A stretch of 64,000 nucleotides of DNA from Coix lacryma-jobi var. lacryma-jobi. Its lineage: Eukaryota > Streptophyta > Magnoliopsida > Poales > Poaceae. The stretch spans positions 110,077,204 to 110,141,203 of the forward strand of contig CM019827.1 in the NCBI GenBank assembly GCA_009763385.1, in the 5' to 3' direction. Positions 10,831 to 21,803 of this stretch are shown in pieces (the first letter of the stretch is position 1; each line of letters begins with the position of its first letter). A program made the position numbers and the translations under genes. The notes below the pieces were generated by a model. It searched no databases. It was not told the origin of the DNA and was given only the letters and a program-made list of their open reading frames with translations.

Positions 10831-11926
10831 ACACATACCAGCAGTCACGGGCTCTCCAGCACGAGCTTCTTCAGCGGTCATGTTGTGCAGGCGTGCGGGG
10901 TAATTGGCCTGTTGCTTCTTTGGGTAGGGACAGTATCTTGCGAAGTGCCCCTCTTGGTTGCAGTTGTAGCATGGTCCCCGAACTATAGGTTTATTTCCTG
11001 AAGAACTGCCTTGACCTCCACGAGCCTGAGCAGCAGCTATCTTGTATGGCTTTTGATTGCGCTGAGCTTGTGGCTGATTCTTCTTCTGCGGCGGCCTAAA
11101 ACGTGCCCCCGGCGCTGGTGGTCGATACAGATTTCGCTGAGCTGGTGGTCCTCTGGGTTGTGATGATCCTGATTCAAAGGTTCTCTTCCGGGCCTTGCTA
11201 GCAGCATGCTTGTTGTTATGATTCTCTTGAATCAGACAGTCACTTAGGAAGTCATTGAAATTGGTACGAGAAGATGTACCCACTGACTTTCCCATTTTAG
11301 TGTTCAAGCCTCTCTTGAAACTAGCAATCTTCTTGGCATCTGTGTCAACGAAGTCTGGGACATAGCGAGCCAACGAGTTGAACAGATGATGATACTCTGT
11401 GATAGACCGAGTCCTTGAGTCAGATTCATGAACTCTGCCACTTTCATCTGGGTCAAACCGGCGGAATGTAATGACCTCGAACAGCAGCAGTAAACACTCT
11501 CCAAGTGATAGGAACATTAGCAGGATAGGTGGTGCGGTGATGTCCCCACCAAATCCCGGCTGGTCCCTGCAACTGGTGTGCGGCATATTCTGCTTTAAGC
11601 TCTTCTGTGAGCCTCAGCAAACGGAACTTCTGCTCCAGAGTATGCAGCCATTCTTCTGCCTCCAAAGGTTCTGTAGCTTCCTTGAAGATAGGCGGTTTAG
11701 TATCCAGGAAATCCTTGAAAGAACTATACTGGTTCGGCTCTTGGCGTTGATGTCCTTGCGCCAAGTTCTCCCTCAGCAAAGCTTCAATGTTGCGCTGGCT
11801 TCCAAGAAATTGAGCAAAAAGCTGCTCAGCCGTTGGTGGTGGAGGAGGTGGTGGATTGCGGTTTTCTCTGGGGTCCTCATTTCCACCACTACCGCCCGCT
11901 CCACTACGAGTTGTCGTCATCTGCAT
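10822..11926 (-). pseudogene. gag: E2 gag with zinc knuckle, one frameshift
   Basis: The start ATG is at 11926 (MQMTTTRSGAGG) or the next ATG at 11920. A polyproline run follows, then the capsid domain with EAEEWLHTLEQKFRLL, QLQGPAGIWWGHH and ITWRVFTAAVRGHYIPP. Near 11455 the frame shifts into FRRFDPDESGRVHE and SITEYHHLFNSLARYVPD. The C-terminal part is basic and glutamine-rich with one CCHC zinc knuckle, CYNCNQEGHFARYC. This is the standard gypsy capsid-nucleocapsid order. The protein would form the virus-like particle and bind genomic RNA. Only one indel breaks the main domain, so this copy is fairly young. Confidence 0.88.
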
Positions 11927-12264
11927 ATAGGATAGTAAGCGACCATTAGGCGAAGTTGCAACTTGTAGAGAACAATAAATCATACCCACTGAAATTATTC
12001 GAAAAAAAAAACGATTCACCAAACAATGACAGAGGTACAATAAATTTCAGTCCACATCGCATCAACACATAACAAGATCACTTAACACATCATGCAAAAG
12101 ATAACATAACATCCAAAGTTTTGCCCATACATATGGGACTTTCCAAGGTCTCACACACATCACATAAGTCTGCCTCACATGCTTACATCCAGCCCATAAC
12201 AAACAAAAGATCGGGCGTGCCAACATACGCAAAAGATCTCTAGGCGCTAAGCATACGATCTAGA

Positions 12265-13281
12265 CTACTCTCTAGCGATCTCACCAACGTCACCGTCCTC
12301 ACTAGACATATCTGAAGAACTACTAGAAGAACTACTCGGCTCCGGATCCTCCTGGGGAAAGATGGGGTTCCTCTCATTCTCCCTGCGGTGGATCTCCTCG
12401 TGCAGACGATCGTTGTAGTCCTGCAAGTGATGGAGTTGGAGCTCTAGGTCTCCCACTCGCAACCTCAGCAGCCTGTTCTCCTCTGAAACACGAATGCCCT
12501 CAACACAAACTCCTCGAAGCGCCTCCTCAGTCTCCCTCATGACCGAGGCCAAGAAAGTAGTCGACCCTGCTGAATGGCAAGCTGATGAGCAGTCTCCTGC
12601 TCCCTCTGAAGTGCCTGGTCTCTCTCTACTGTCAACTGAGCTAGCTGTGTAGTGAGGAGGTCTATCTCTGTAGTATGCTCCTCCTGCCGGCGATGCTGTG
12701 CAGCCATCTCCTCACTAAGGGTATGATCCAGATGATCGTAGCTGCGCGATAGGCACCCATAAGTAGCCATCAGAGCAGCCATAGCACTCCCTGCTGGTCC
12801 AGCACAATGCTCCCTCTCAAGAGAGCTAGCCTCAAGTACGGTAGCGCCTGGCTGACGCCACACTGCCTGGTAAGGGTCGCTGTCGGGAAGATACTGGCAG
12901 TAGCCTGAGCAACCACCTCCGGATGGTCCTCCATGATATCCCGGAGAACTGTATAAGCAACCTGGTTGGCTGCATCCCAGGGGGTCCTCCCCTGCAAAGC
13001 AAACCCTCGCGGCACCAGACGTGATCCTGGTCCTCACGGCTAGGCACGTCGACCTCCACCGTGTACACGTGACGATCCTCTGACAACTGCACACGGTGCC
13101 AGTCGTACAGCGGCTCCTGACCCTCCTGGTATCCCACCAGGTGCAGAACTCTCCAAAGAATAGTGGGCATCCCAAACTCTCCCAAAAAGTCCTCTGATCC
13201 CTCATCGGTCCATGGCCCCAGCATGTAGTTAGGCCTCTTGCCTCCCGTGGACTTGCGAGCAGTGCGCTTGGTGCGTGCCAT
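12265..13281 (-). pseudogene. E2 extra reading frame upstream of gag with a histone H3 tail mimic
   Basis: The ATG at 13281-13279 opens MARTKRTARKSTGGKRP. Without the methionine this matches histone H3 residues 1-16 at 14 of 16 positions, differing only at Q5 (R) and A15 (R). Lysines 4, 9 and 14, arginines 2 and 8 and serine 10 are all kept. The similarity stops there (NYMLGPWTDEG follows), so it is not a captured histone gene. Next comes a probable folded region (FGMPTILWRVLHLVGYQEG, YDWHRVQLSEDRHVYTVEV, then in a second frame TPWDAANQVAYTVLRDIMED). A long coiled coil follows (LTTQLAQLTVERDQALQRE; LRLRVGDLELQLHHLQDYND). The end is a serine-rich acidic tail (DMSSEDGDVGEIARE). Three frameshifts interrupt about 340 codons. 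I know of no standard name for this frame. Function is unknown; chromatin mimicry is my inference. Confidence 0.75.
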
Positions 13282-14059
13282 CTGTAAGAAGTTTATCCAC
13301 ACAGTTTTTAATTAGTTGAAACAACTTTTATTAGAAAAACGGGACGGAAACCATAAGGAAGGAAGTAAGATTAATGCAAGATTATATGATCATGATGCAT
13401 GCACGTTTCATACGTCCTCACTGCCTAACAATCTAACGGCTAGACGGTGGCATACACGTTCACTCATAGCGTTAACTATACGTGCTACACGTTCGCAGTT
13501 AGCGTACCTGCAGAAAAAAACCATTTCAGCCCTTCCCACAGTATGAATATCATGCACTGCGGAAATTTAAATCTAATACTCTCTTAGGTGTACACCCGGT
13601 ATACACGTAAGCAGTATATGCACCCATCAGAAATTATTACTCCCACAATCAATACTTTCACATATACTTGTGTGGAACAGGTATACGCATCAGTATCATA
13701 TAAGCACTTTCCCTAGATTGGCGGTTGTCCAATCATGCTCTCACAACTCTCATTACCTTTAGCGTAGAGGCAATTGATCCATACATTACTATTCCGAGGA
13801 ATAGCATCCATACAATTTCACCCTTGCCGTATGGACGACAGAATAAACAGAAAATAAGTATGATGCACGACCCCCAAAGTTAGTACTTAAATAGCCACCT
13901 AAGTTCCTATTGGGCATAAGGACTTGATCAATGGCACACCTTACTCTTGGTCAAGAAGGTTTTTCAAATCCTAATATAGCTATAAGTTCTTGTCAAATAG
14001 GAAATTTTAATTGAAAATACGGTTTTTCAAATACACTTGTGAACAGTAACGCTAACCAC
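13282..14059 (-). other. E2 leader between primer site and extra frame
   Basis: About 780 bases with no supported coding sequence. On the minus strand its last bases before the H3-like ATG read TTCTTACAG, a good splice acceptor directly abutting the start codon. Confidence 0.5.
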
Positions 14060-14071
14060 GCTCCGATGCCA
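14060..14071 (-). other. E2 primer binding site (tRNA-iMet type)
   Basis: On the minus strand TGGCATCGGAGC lies two bases inside the 5' LTR end at 14074. It is a slightly changed form of the plant initiator-tRNA-Met primer site. Confidence 0.85.
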
Positions 14072-14073
14072 GC

Positions 14074-17000
14074 TGTGACAGAACCGACCAATTTGCACCA
14101 GATTAAGCACCGAATCGCTGCTTTCACAGAGATTACAAGTACTTAAGCTCGTAAACCCGGTAGTCCGGAAATCTCGAAGGATTTCAAGTCATTCAACTTT
14201 AACCAAGATCGTAATAGATTAGCGTACATGCCCACAAGGTACATTCAGTTCGCACATAGTTCAAATACATCGGAGTTCGATAGTTATTACAAACCATAGT
14301 TTTGAATTCAAAGCGGAAGCAACATAGTTTTGAAACACAAGTCCTTAGTTCACAATACGGTGCCATATGCCTGATCGTCCACAAAAGCATCAGGGAAGAT
14401 AAGGATTGACCATGCCCATGGTCTAGTCACTGCCCTCGACGGGATACAGACAGTTCTCGCAGTAGCCGAAGAAACATTGCCCATCTGCAACAACAAGGGA
14501 TAGCACCCTGAGTACGAGAAGGTACTCAGCTAGACTTACCCGTCATAAACCAGAAATAATTGACACCAAGGATTATGCAAGGCTGTATCTGAGGTTGGCC
14601 ACACTTACCTTTTTGCATAAAAGCATTTTATTATTAAATAATCATCATTAGAGCATTAGCAGTCACTTTTATGTAATCAGCCTGATTATCTAGATTTGCA
14701 CCTGATCTAGAGCAAACACTTGACTACTTATTCAAGCAAGAGTGACTATTTCATCAATAGCCTTTCAGATTCACCAACCATAACCATATTAGTTCCATAT
14801 ATTACTACGGTAACACATGCTCAGTCAAGTTACTCACTAACCAGGAGCGATGGCGATTATAATCGATTCCTACCAGCTGGGGACAAAAAATGTCGCACAC
14901 TCGCCCGACACACCCTGCCAGGTGGCCGTTGGCGACCACTCAGGAGGTTCGAGAACCCAAATCGCGGGACGGCCATGGACCCTTCTACACCGAGGGTTAT
15001 CTCAATGCCAGGTCGCTCAAGCTATTAACTGCCCACGGTCATGCCAGGTCGATCAGGCCCTGCCTGCCCTCGGACCATGCCAGGTCGATCAGAATAGTTG
15101 CCCACGGTACATATAAGGCCCTGGGTGTTAGGCGTCAACGTCTCCGTCACCGGCTCGAAACACCTTACTCGGCTTCACGGGAGGTACCCGCACCTGCTCC
15201 GTTAAGTGATTGACGCGTTCAAAATGACTGAGGTGTGCCTTCGTCGGGTCCTAATCGACACAGACGGGAGACTACTAGCACACAGAACCCATGTCCTGCT
15301 GCTCCTACATCCCGCCCGGTCTCAAATTAATTATCACATGGTTATATCCACGATAGCACAAGGCTAAACATGATCAGTATCCACCTATATGCGGGAGACA
15401 GGAAATCACCCGACTTTTACCGGTCTAAGCAGGCTAAGCATAAACGAGCCTAGACTTATCAGGGATAACAAGGTAATAATTGCAGGTGGACAAGGATAAG
15501 TAATAATGCATCAACGGTAGCAATCAATTCCTATAACCTAATGCAACATCCATCAGGTTAAGTTAATTAGAAAACATTTGCAAACCGTAGGAGTTAGAAT
15601 GCTCCGGGGCTTGCCTCGCTCGAAGTCGGTGGGCGGTGATCACGGCACTCCGGCAGGTCTTCAGCGTCTTCTTCCGGGATCCTCTCCTCGGGTGTCTCCT
15701 CCCGACGCTGCTCCTCCGGCGTGTCTTGGGCTTCCACTACCGACCCTGCATGATGCGGTACATGAATGAATAACATGAATGCACATGGGATGCACGGTGA
15801 TGCAACATGGAGTAACAATTCAGGAGATAAGCACATGTCATCTACTGCTACTCACTTATTTAATTCGACATACTACTTACCAAGTCTTGTTGTCACCACA
15901 TCAAAATTGCTTAACGGGTTTATTACCCTCTAATTATTTGTAGAATTAAATCTAGTTAAATAGGCCATAACAGTAACCTATCCTAGACAGCTTCACAAAA
16001 ACCTATAAAAAATACTGGAGATTAATAACACTTAATCTAACCCTCTGTCCAGATTTCATCCCATTTGGAGCTAGACTTCATCCTCTATGAAAAAGACAAA
16101 TTCTATCATGGAAAGGTGCTTTGAACTACACACCTAGCAAAAAGTGTCAAACAACAGATTTCTTATTTTCTACTGAACTTCCTAGCATAAGAGCAATGTG
16201 CTTAAATTCTCAGGTTCATATTCCTCATATTTAATTACTACAAAATAAACAAGGAAACAACATTTAACCAGTTTAAAAGCTACTGTCAAATTAATTCACA
16301 GAACAACCTCATATTATATTTTTCTCTGAAACTATACATTCATACAAACCTAACAAAACTGGAATCACATTTTTCTGACTTATACATAATTAGTTATGCA
16401 TTTACCAAGTTATCAGCACTTTTCTAATTAAATAAATCTACACGTAAAAGTATCACCAAAAATGCATTTAACAGTTTTCACTGATAGATCTAAACATGCT
16501 TGACCTAACAAAATTTGTTTCACAGGATTTGGACTTAAAATGAGCCTTGTGGGAATTTTTGAAGCCATTACACAATTCTGCAAAAACAAATTAAAAAAAA
16601 GGAAACTCAAACCTAAACGTACAGACTCCAACTTGGTTCGGCCGAGGCATAAGACAAACGCTCGGCACACCCGGCGCGATTCGGCTGAGGCTCGAGGCAA
16701 AGGCTTCGGCACATTCGGCGCGACTCAGCCGAGGTTAGACGCAGTCGACCGATTCGGCCGAGGCTCAGACACCTTTTTCCGATTCGGTCGAGGCACACTG
16801 ACAGCCGAGGCTAACCTATTCAGCCGAGGCTACTGACTCAACTGAGACTAACTGACTCAACCGAGACTAACTGACTACACCAAGACTAACTGACTCAACC
16901 GAGACTAACTGAACCGACTCGGTCGAGGCTCGAGGCAAAGGCTCGGCGCTTCCGGCTTTCCGAGGCCTACGCACCCAAGCTCTTCCCTTTCTCTCTTTCT

Positions 17001-18545
17001 TACTGCCAGTCGGGCCCGCTGGTCAGGGCGACCAAGCTTCCGAGGCCAGGCTCGGCACGTTACCGTGCGAGGCCAGGCTCGGCGGTCAACGGCGGAGTTT
17101 TGCGCCGTGGTCATTGACCGGCCCTAGCTCGTCGACGGCGACACTTCTGGCGACACTGAGACCATCACTGGATGCGGGTTTGCGAGGCGAACACGACTAA
17201 CCGACTCGCTGAGCCAGAGGGATACCGGAGCAAGCTCGACGGCGGCCATGGCGGAGCGGCGGCTCTGCGACTCGGCGGCGGAACTCTTCCCGGCGGCTTG
17301 CGACTCGGCGAGATTAACACTAGCCTAAGCAAGTCACAAGTGACCTATTGGAGCAACTCCCAGGCTTCGGCATCCCCGGCATTGTCCGGCGCGATGCACG
17401 GCGGCGGTCCAAGACGGACACGGCGGCGACACGGCTCGGTTCCGGCTGAAACACGGCGAAAGAGAGGTCTCCAACTAACTCTAAGCTACTACGGAGGTAG
17501 AGAAGACTAGAACATGGCTCAGCTTAGGGTAGCATGGCCGGAGATGACCGGTCCACGTGAAGGTCACGGTGGCGGCCATGGCGGAAGCTTGCGGATGGCG
17601 TCCGCTGTTCCGGCGGCTAGAGAGGGAGAGAGGGGAAACCAACCCTTACCGAAGAAGGAGGAGGTCAAGGCGGAGAGGCTGGCGGGAGGAATCGAACGGC
17701 GGCGCGGCGAGTAGCGAGTAATCGCTCGCCGGAGTTTGGCGGACGGCGGCGCTTCGCTCTGTGAAGGCGGAGTGGAGTGGCGAACTGGCGAGTGAGTGAG
17801 CGAATGCTTTCTGGCTTGCAAGCACAAGGCGGACGAAGACAAAAGGAACAAGTGCCTGGGTGCATTGCACCTGGCCAGTTCCCGTCGGGGGAACTCCCGA
17901 CCGGACGCGGCGGCGTCAGGCGTCGCGCTCCACGCGGCGAGCATGCACCGAGCTCCGGGCGACGTGGCGAGTTCGGGCGCAAACCACGGGCGGTGATGAC
18001 GGTGGTTTGGCCGGCCGGCGAGGCGGTCTCGCGGCGGCGGTGGTGGTTCGATCGGCGCGGAGGGAGCGGCGTCCGCGAAGGAGAAGAAGAGGAGGACTGA
18101 CAGGCCGGGCCCACTAGGGTTAAACTAATGAAGTTTGGTTACAAACTTTGATGCTCCATAACTCCTAAACTAGACCGAACTAGGAAATGGTCCTAACAGC
18201 AAAGCTGCTTAGAATTTTGCAAGGAACAAATCATCTTTAAGGCTCAAGTCCAAATTCTGTTGTTTAAAAGAAACTTAGTGCTAAACCATTTTTCTAATGC
18301 AAGAAATCATAATTTAACAGCTTTTTCTGAGAAAGTGCTGTAAAGCAAAGTTGTTCCCTTTATCAAGATCTACAACTTTGTTATAAGGCACTTGGTCAGA
18401 AACAGAAAGCATAACAAGGTTATACTAGAGATCAAACAAGGACTTAAGCACTTCAACAAACATACGCACATGAAATGATGAGATGCTATGCTTATGCTAT
18501 GCCAAATTATGCATTTAGGGATTGCTTAACACCTAGGGTGTTACA
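14074..18545 (-). repeat. E2 5' LTR (4472 bp)
   Basis: The right copy of the E2 terminal repeat, near-identical to 3050-7514 apart from small indels and one strongly diverged patch (about 17895-18085 against 6866-7060). It carries the GC-rich block and the short tandem array seen in the other copy. Confidence 0.93.
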
Positions 18546-21142
18546 GCTAAATGCACCGGGGCTTGCCTTGAAGAGCAAAGAGGGCAGGCTCGAAGGCGGC
18601 AGGGCAGTTGTCGGAGCTCGGGGTAGCCTCAGGGACAGGTTCATCGGCGGCTGCCTCGATCTTGACTCCTTCTTCGGTGACTATACGAATGCAATGATGC
18701 ATGCACATGAGTATGCTAGCATGATCAATGCAAAACAGGGCATAAACATGAACCCTAATCACTTTTTTCTATTTTCCTTAATTATTTAAAAAAAAGGTCA
18801 TTTTATGAAGTTGCTCCAAAAATTACCAAATTAATCACATAAGTTCATTATGATGTAGATAGATGGAAAAACAAATTTCATAATTTTTGGAGGTCATTAA
18901 GGTGCTCAAATAATTCCAGACATTAATTAACAAAAGGCACTATTTAACAATTAAAGATAAATGCTCAAAAAATCAACTTGTTCCAAAAGACTTCAAAATT
19001 TCACCAGAGACTAAAACATGACATAGGAAGCTCACAAAAATTAGTCTCATGATTTTTGGAGTTATAAATAATTTTCTAAAAATCCAAAACCATCCATTTA
19101 TTAATTAAAAGAGGGATTTTACATTTTTAAATTCTTGCAGAAAAGTCAAGTTTCATATTTTATAAAATACTACACAGTGCAAGGAGCATACCATAATTTT
19201 CTCAGTATTTAAGGAACAACAGATTAATTCACACAAAAAAGAGAAAACAGAACACTATTCACAACTCCCCAAAAAGGAAAAAGAGCACTGTGCTCTTCTT
19301 CGTAAGGCTCGGGCGAGTCGGGAGGCTCGGGCGAATCGGAAGTCCTGCGTTCGCCGAGGCCTGGCTCAAGCGAAGCGGGTTCGGGTGAAACGGGCTCGGG
19401 CGAGGCGGAAGCGACTGCTTCGTCCGAGGCCTGGCTCGGGGGCTCGGGCGAGACGGAAACAAACGTTTCGTCCGAGGCCTAGCTCGACGAAGAGGAGGGT
19501 GCACGAGTCCGCTCGAGGCCTGGCTCGAGCGAAGTGGTGAGGGTCTGTCCGCTCGAGGCTTGGGCTCGGGCGAGACGGAAACGTGTGCTCGACAGCGCTC
19601 GGCGGGGCGGTGGTTCGGTGGAGCTCTTTCGGCGGCGAGTGGCGAGCGGCGCTCCGACGACCCTGCGCAACACACGAGATCGCAAGGGCCTGGTCAGAGT
19701 CGCACGGAACCAAGGAAGCTGACACAGGGGTCAGGGGAAGGTATCCGTGACCGGAGAGGGAGTATTTCACGAACCCGAGCTCGCCGGGTTTCTGCCGGAG
19801 ATGGGAACGGCGAGCTCAGCGGGCGATAGGAGGCGGGGCGTAGTAGGAGGCGGTAGAGATGAAATTGAAGAGCGGGGAAGCTTCACGAGCTCAAGACGGA
19901 GCTGTTGGGCTAGTTGGTTGAGCGGCGGAGGGTCTGGAGTGGGCTGGCCACGGTGGCGGAGGTGAGTGAGGAGCTCGGGGCTCCGGCGGGCTTATATAGC
20001 CGCGGCCAGAGGCCGGTAGAGAGCACGGGGTGGGGTGGATAAGCTCGGCGAGAGCGTGCGCACTCGATTGCGCTCTGGCGGGAAGGACAGGCGTGCGTGC
20101 AGGGCCTGGGCGAAGGCTCGCCGGCGATGGCCACGCGGCGGCGACGCCCTGGGCACTGTAGGGGACGGGTGTGGAGGTCAGCGCGTGCGCGTGCGGGGGC
20201 GGAATGATGGCGCGGACGCAGGCGGCTGGTCGGGGACAGACGAGCGGCTGCCAAACGCGTGGCGCGCGCAGCGCCGGAGGCTCGGCCACGGCCGGGGCCC
20301 TCCCCCTACGCGAGGAAGATGAACAGGGCTAGGGTTTAGGTTTTGACTTTTGGCTGGTTTCTGTATTTTGCAAAAATACTCCCAAAATTTGAACTGAGCA
20401 GCAAAAACTCAAAACACCAAAGTTGTTTAGAAAAAAGAGATCTACAACTTTGTCAAAAATAATATTTTCAAATTCCAAACAGTTTTTGAATTACATTTGA
20501 AAACAGAAAAGGAAACACTTTTGGGATTTGAATGAATTCAAAATTACTTTTGATTTTAAACTAAAAGTTGGAAATATGAAAATATGAAAGTTGTTCCTTT
20601 TATCAAAACCTATAACTTTGCTAATATACACTTTTTCTGAAACTCAATAGTTTTAAATAAATTTTGAAAACTGAAAAGGGGACAAAAACTGGAATTTGAA
20701 TGAATTTGGATTTACTTCAAACTTTATACAGAAACTTGAAAATTTGTAAATACCAAAGTTGTTTCTCTTGGCCAGATCTACAACTTTGCTTTTTGGACCA
20801 ACCTCAAATTTTGAATAATTTTTGAATTACAAAAAGAGGGATAAAATCCAGGGTTTTGGAAATCAGGGTTTTGCAAAGGGATTTGAAATCTGATTTTGAT
20901 TTTTGAACTTTGGCCAACACAACAAAACTTCAAAACAACCAACTGAACAAGAATTACACAAAGCTAGACACAGAGGTGAAATTACCATTTTTGCCCTTAT
21001 AGGAAGGTTAGGGCTTTTTAGGGTTTTTGAAAAGAGATTGCTACACAAGTACTAGGCAAACATAAATGCAAGGCAAGGATGATTAATGACTAATGATGAT
21101 GACATGTCAAGTTAATTACAGTTAAACACCAGAGGTGTTACA
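18546..21142 (-). repeat. E1 5' LTR, promoter-side part
   Basis: This is the upstream portion of the E1 LTR beyond the E2 insertion. It ends AGAGGTGTTACA at 21142, which is TGTAACACCTCT on the minus strand. A GC-rich block (about 19300-20330) holds repeated CTCGGGCGA and GTCCGAGGCCTGGCTC motifs. 20340-20900 is AT-rich with repeated CAAAGTTGTTxxT phrases. No open frame here resembles a protein family. Confidence 0.85.
19992..19998 (-). promoter_or_regulatory. Probable TATA box of the E1 LTR promoter
   Basis: The minus strand reads GGCTATATAAGCC in the middle of the GC-rich block. It points transcription leftward through the LTR towards the extra frame and gag, as expected for an LTR promoter. 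Confidence 0.6.
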
Positions 21143-21595
21143 GATATGTTGCAGCTCCGGTGGACCTGGGCCTATGGGGAGCGCAGGCTCGTAACGAGCC
21201 GGGCCGGCTTTAAAAAGCCAAGCTCCAAGATCGAGAACTCGGTGGTCACCACCGGTTCCAACAAGTGGTATCAGAGCCCAAGGTCAGAAAAAGCTAAACC
21301 CGATAAAAAATCTCGGACGTCATGACATGGCAGGGGCACCCCGACATGTGACTAAGGGGGAGATTGTTGGGGTTTAGTCCCACATCGGGTATCGATGGTG
21401 GGGGAGCACAACATATAAGGCGTGACAGTCCTCACCTATCAGGCTAGTCTTTTGGGTTGAGTTAGGCCCAGTCCTTGATATGTTGCAGCTCCGGTGGACC
21501 TGGGCCCTGTGGGAGCGCAGGCTCGTAACGAGCTGGGCCGGCTTTAAAGCCAAGCTCCAAGATCGAGAACTCGGTGATCACCACCGGTTCCAACA
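21143..21595 (+). mobile_element. TRIM element (terminal-repeat retrotransposon in miniature), 5' LTR cut by E1
   Basis: 21143-21263 is the last 121 bp of a short LTR ending GGTTCCAACA. 21264-21364 is a 101 bp interior with the primer site TGGTATCAGAGC (21266-21277) and the polypurine tract CTAAGGGGGAGA. 21365-21595 is a complete 231 bp LTR beginning TGTTGGGGTTTAGTCCCACA. There is no coding capacity. The E1 insertion point (GATAT) falls inside the first LTR, whose start lies to the left of the window. Such elements depend on enzymes of other elements. Confidence 0.85.
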
Positions 21596-21687
21596 GCCAT
21601 GAAGCTTCAATTTGTTTGTTTTCTGCACATGTTCCTTTTAGTCTGTACTGACGAGTTGTTCTGGTGATATGATGATGGTACCTGCAG

Positions 21688-21803
21688 GCTGTAGGAGGGC
21701 CTACTCTGTGGCCGCGGCCATGGCGAAGGGACCGCACGGAGGGCCGACGAGAAGAAGGCGGCAACGGCTGCGGTGACCAAGCGCGTGATGGGCAAGAAGG
21801 AAG
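21688..21803 (+). pseudogene. Exon fragment resembling a LEA5/SAG21-type protein, cut by a TRIM
   Basis: A good splice acceptor (CCTGCAG, 21681-21687) precedes a frame reading RRAYSVAAAMAKGP. After a one-base shift it reads RADEKKAATAAVTKRVMGKKE, which ends at the TRIM at 21804. LEA_3-family proteins of the SAG21/LEA5 type have an intron just before a conserved R-R-G-Y-x-A-A stretch, followed by an alanine/lysine-rich piece. That is the resemblance used here. The conserved WVPDP...YYRP end is not found after the TRIM cluster, so the gene is truncated. The call is tentative because the similarity is short and composition-biased. Confidence 0.35.

Larger units (their letters stand above)
3050..18545 (-). 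mobile_element. E2: Ty3/gypsy chromovirus (Tekay/Del-like), complete, nested in the E1 LTR
   Basis: Two near-identical direct repeats (3050-7514 and 14074-18545) bound a 6.56 kb interior. Read on the minus strand the LTRs start TGTAACACC and end TCTGTCACA. The order is 5' LTR, primer site, leader, extra frame, gag, protease, reverse transcriptase, RNase H, integrase with chromodomain, polypurine tract and 3' LTR. The flanks GTTAA (3045-3049) and GCTAA (18546-18550) fit a 5 bp target duplication with one later change. Integrase after RNase H and a C-terminal chromodomain make it a chromovirus. The FHVSQLKKCL motif and very long LTRs point to Tekay/Del. All coding regions are broken. Confidence 0.92.
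1..21142 (-). mobile_element. E1: outer Ty3/gypsy LTR retrotransposon, 5' part, interrupted by E2
   Basis: The window opens inside gag of a minus-strand LTR retrotransposon. Reading leftward from its right end it shows a 5' LTR (21142 to 18546 and 3049 to 1607), a primer site, a leader, an extra reading frame and gag, which runs off the window edge at base 1. The LTR starts TGTAACACC and ends TCACA when read on the minus strand. It totals about 4040 bp once E2 is removed. The five bases after the right end, GATAT, are the likely target-site copy; the partner lies outside the window. The long LTR and gag type suggest a chromovirus of the Tekay/Del kind, but pol is not visible, so the clade is an inference. 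Confidence 0.85.

Noticed and set aside
12832..13302. Idea that a true histone H3 gene was captured in E2
   Set aside because: Identity stops after residue 16. The globular fold sequence of H3 is absent, so only the tail is copied.
18475..18789. Frame across the E2/E1 junction
   Set aside because: It spans the boundary of two elements and is accidental.
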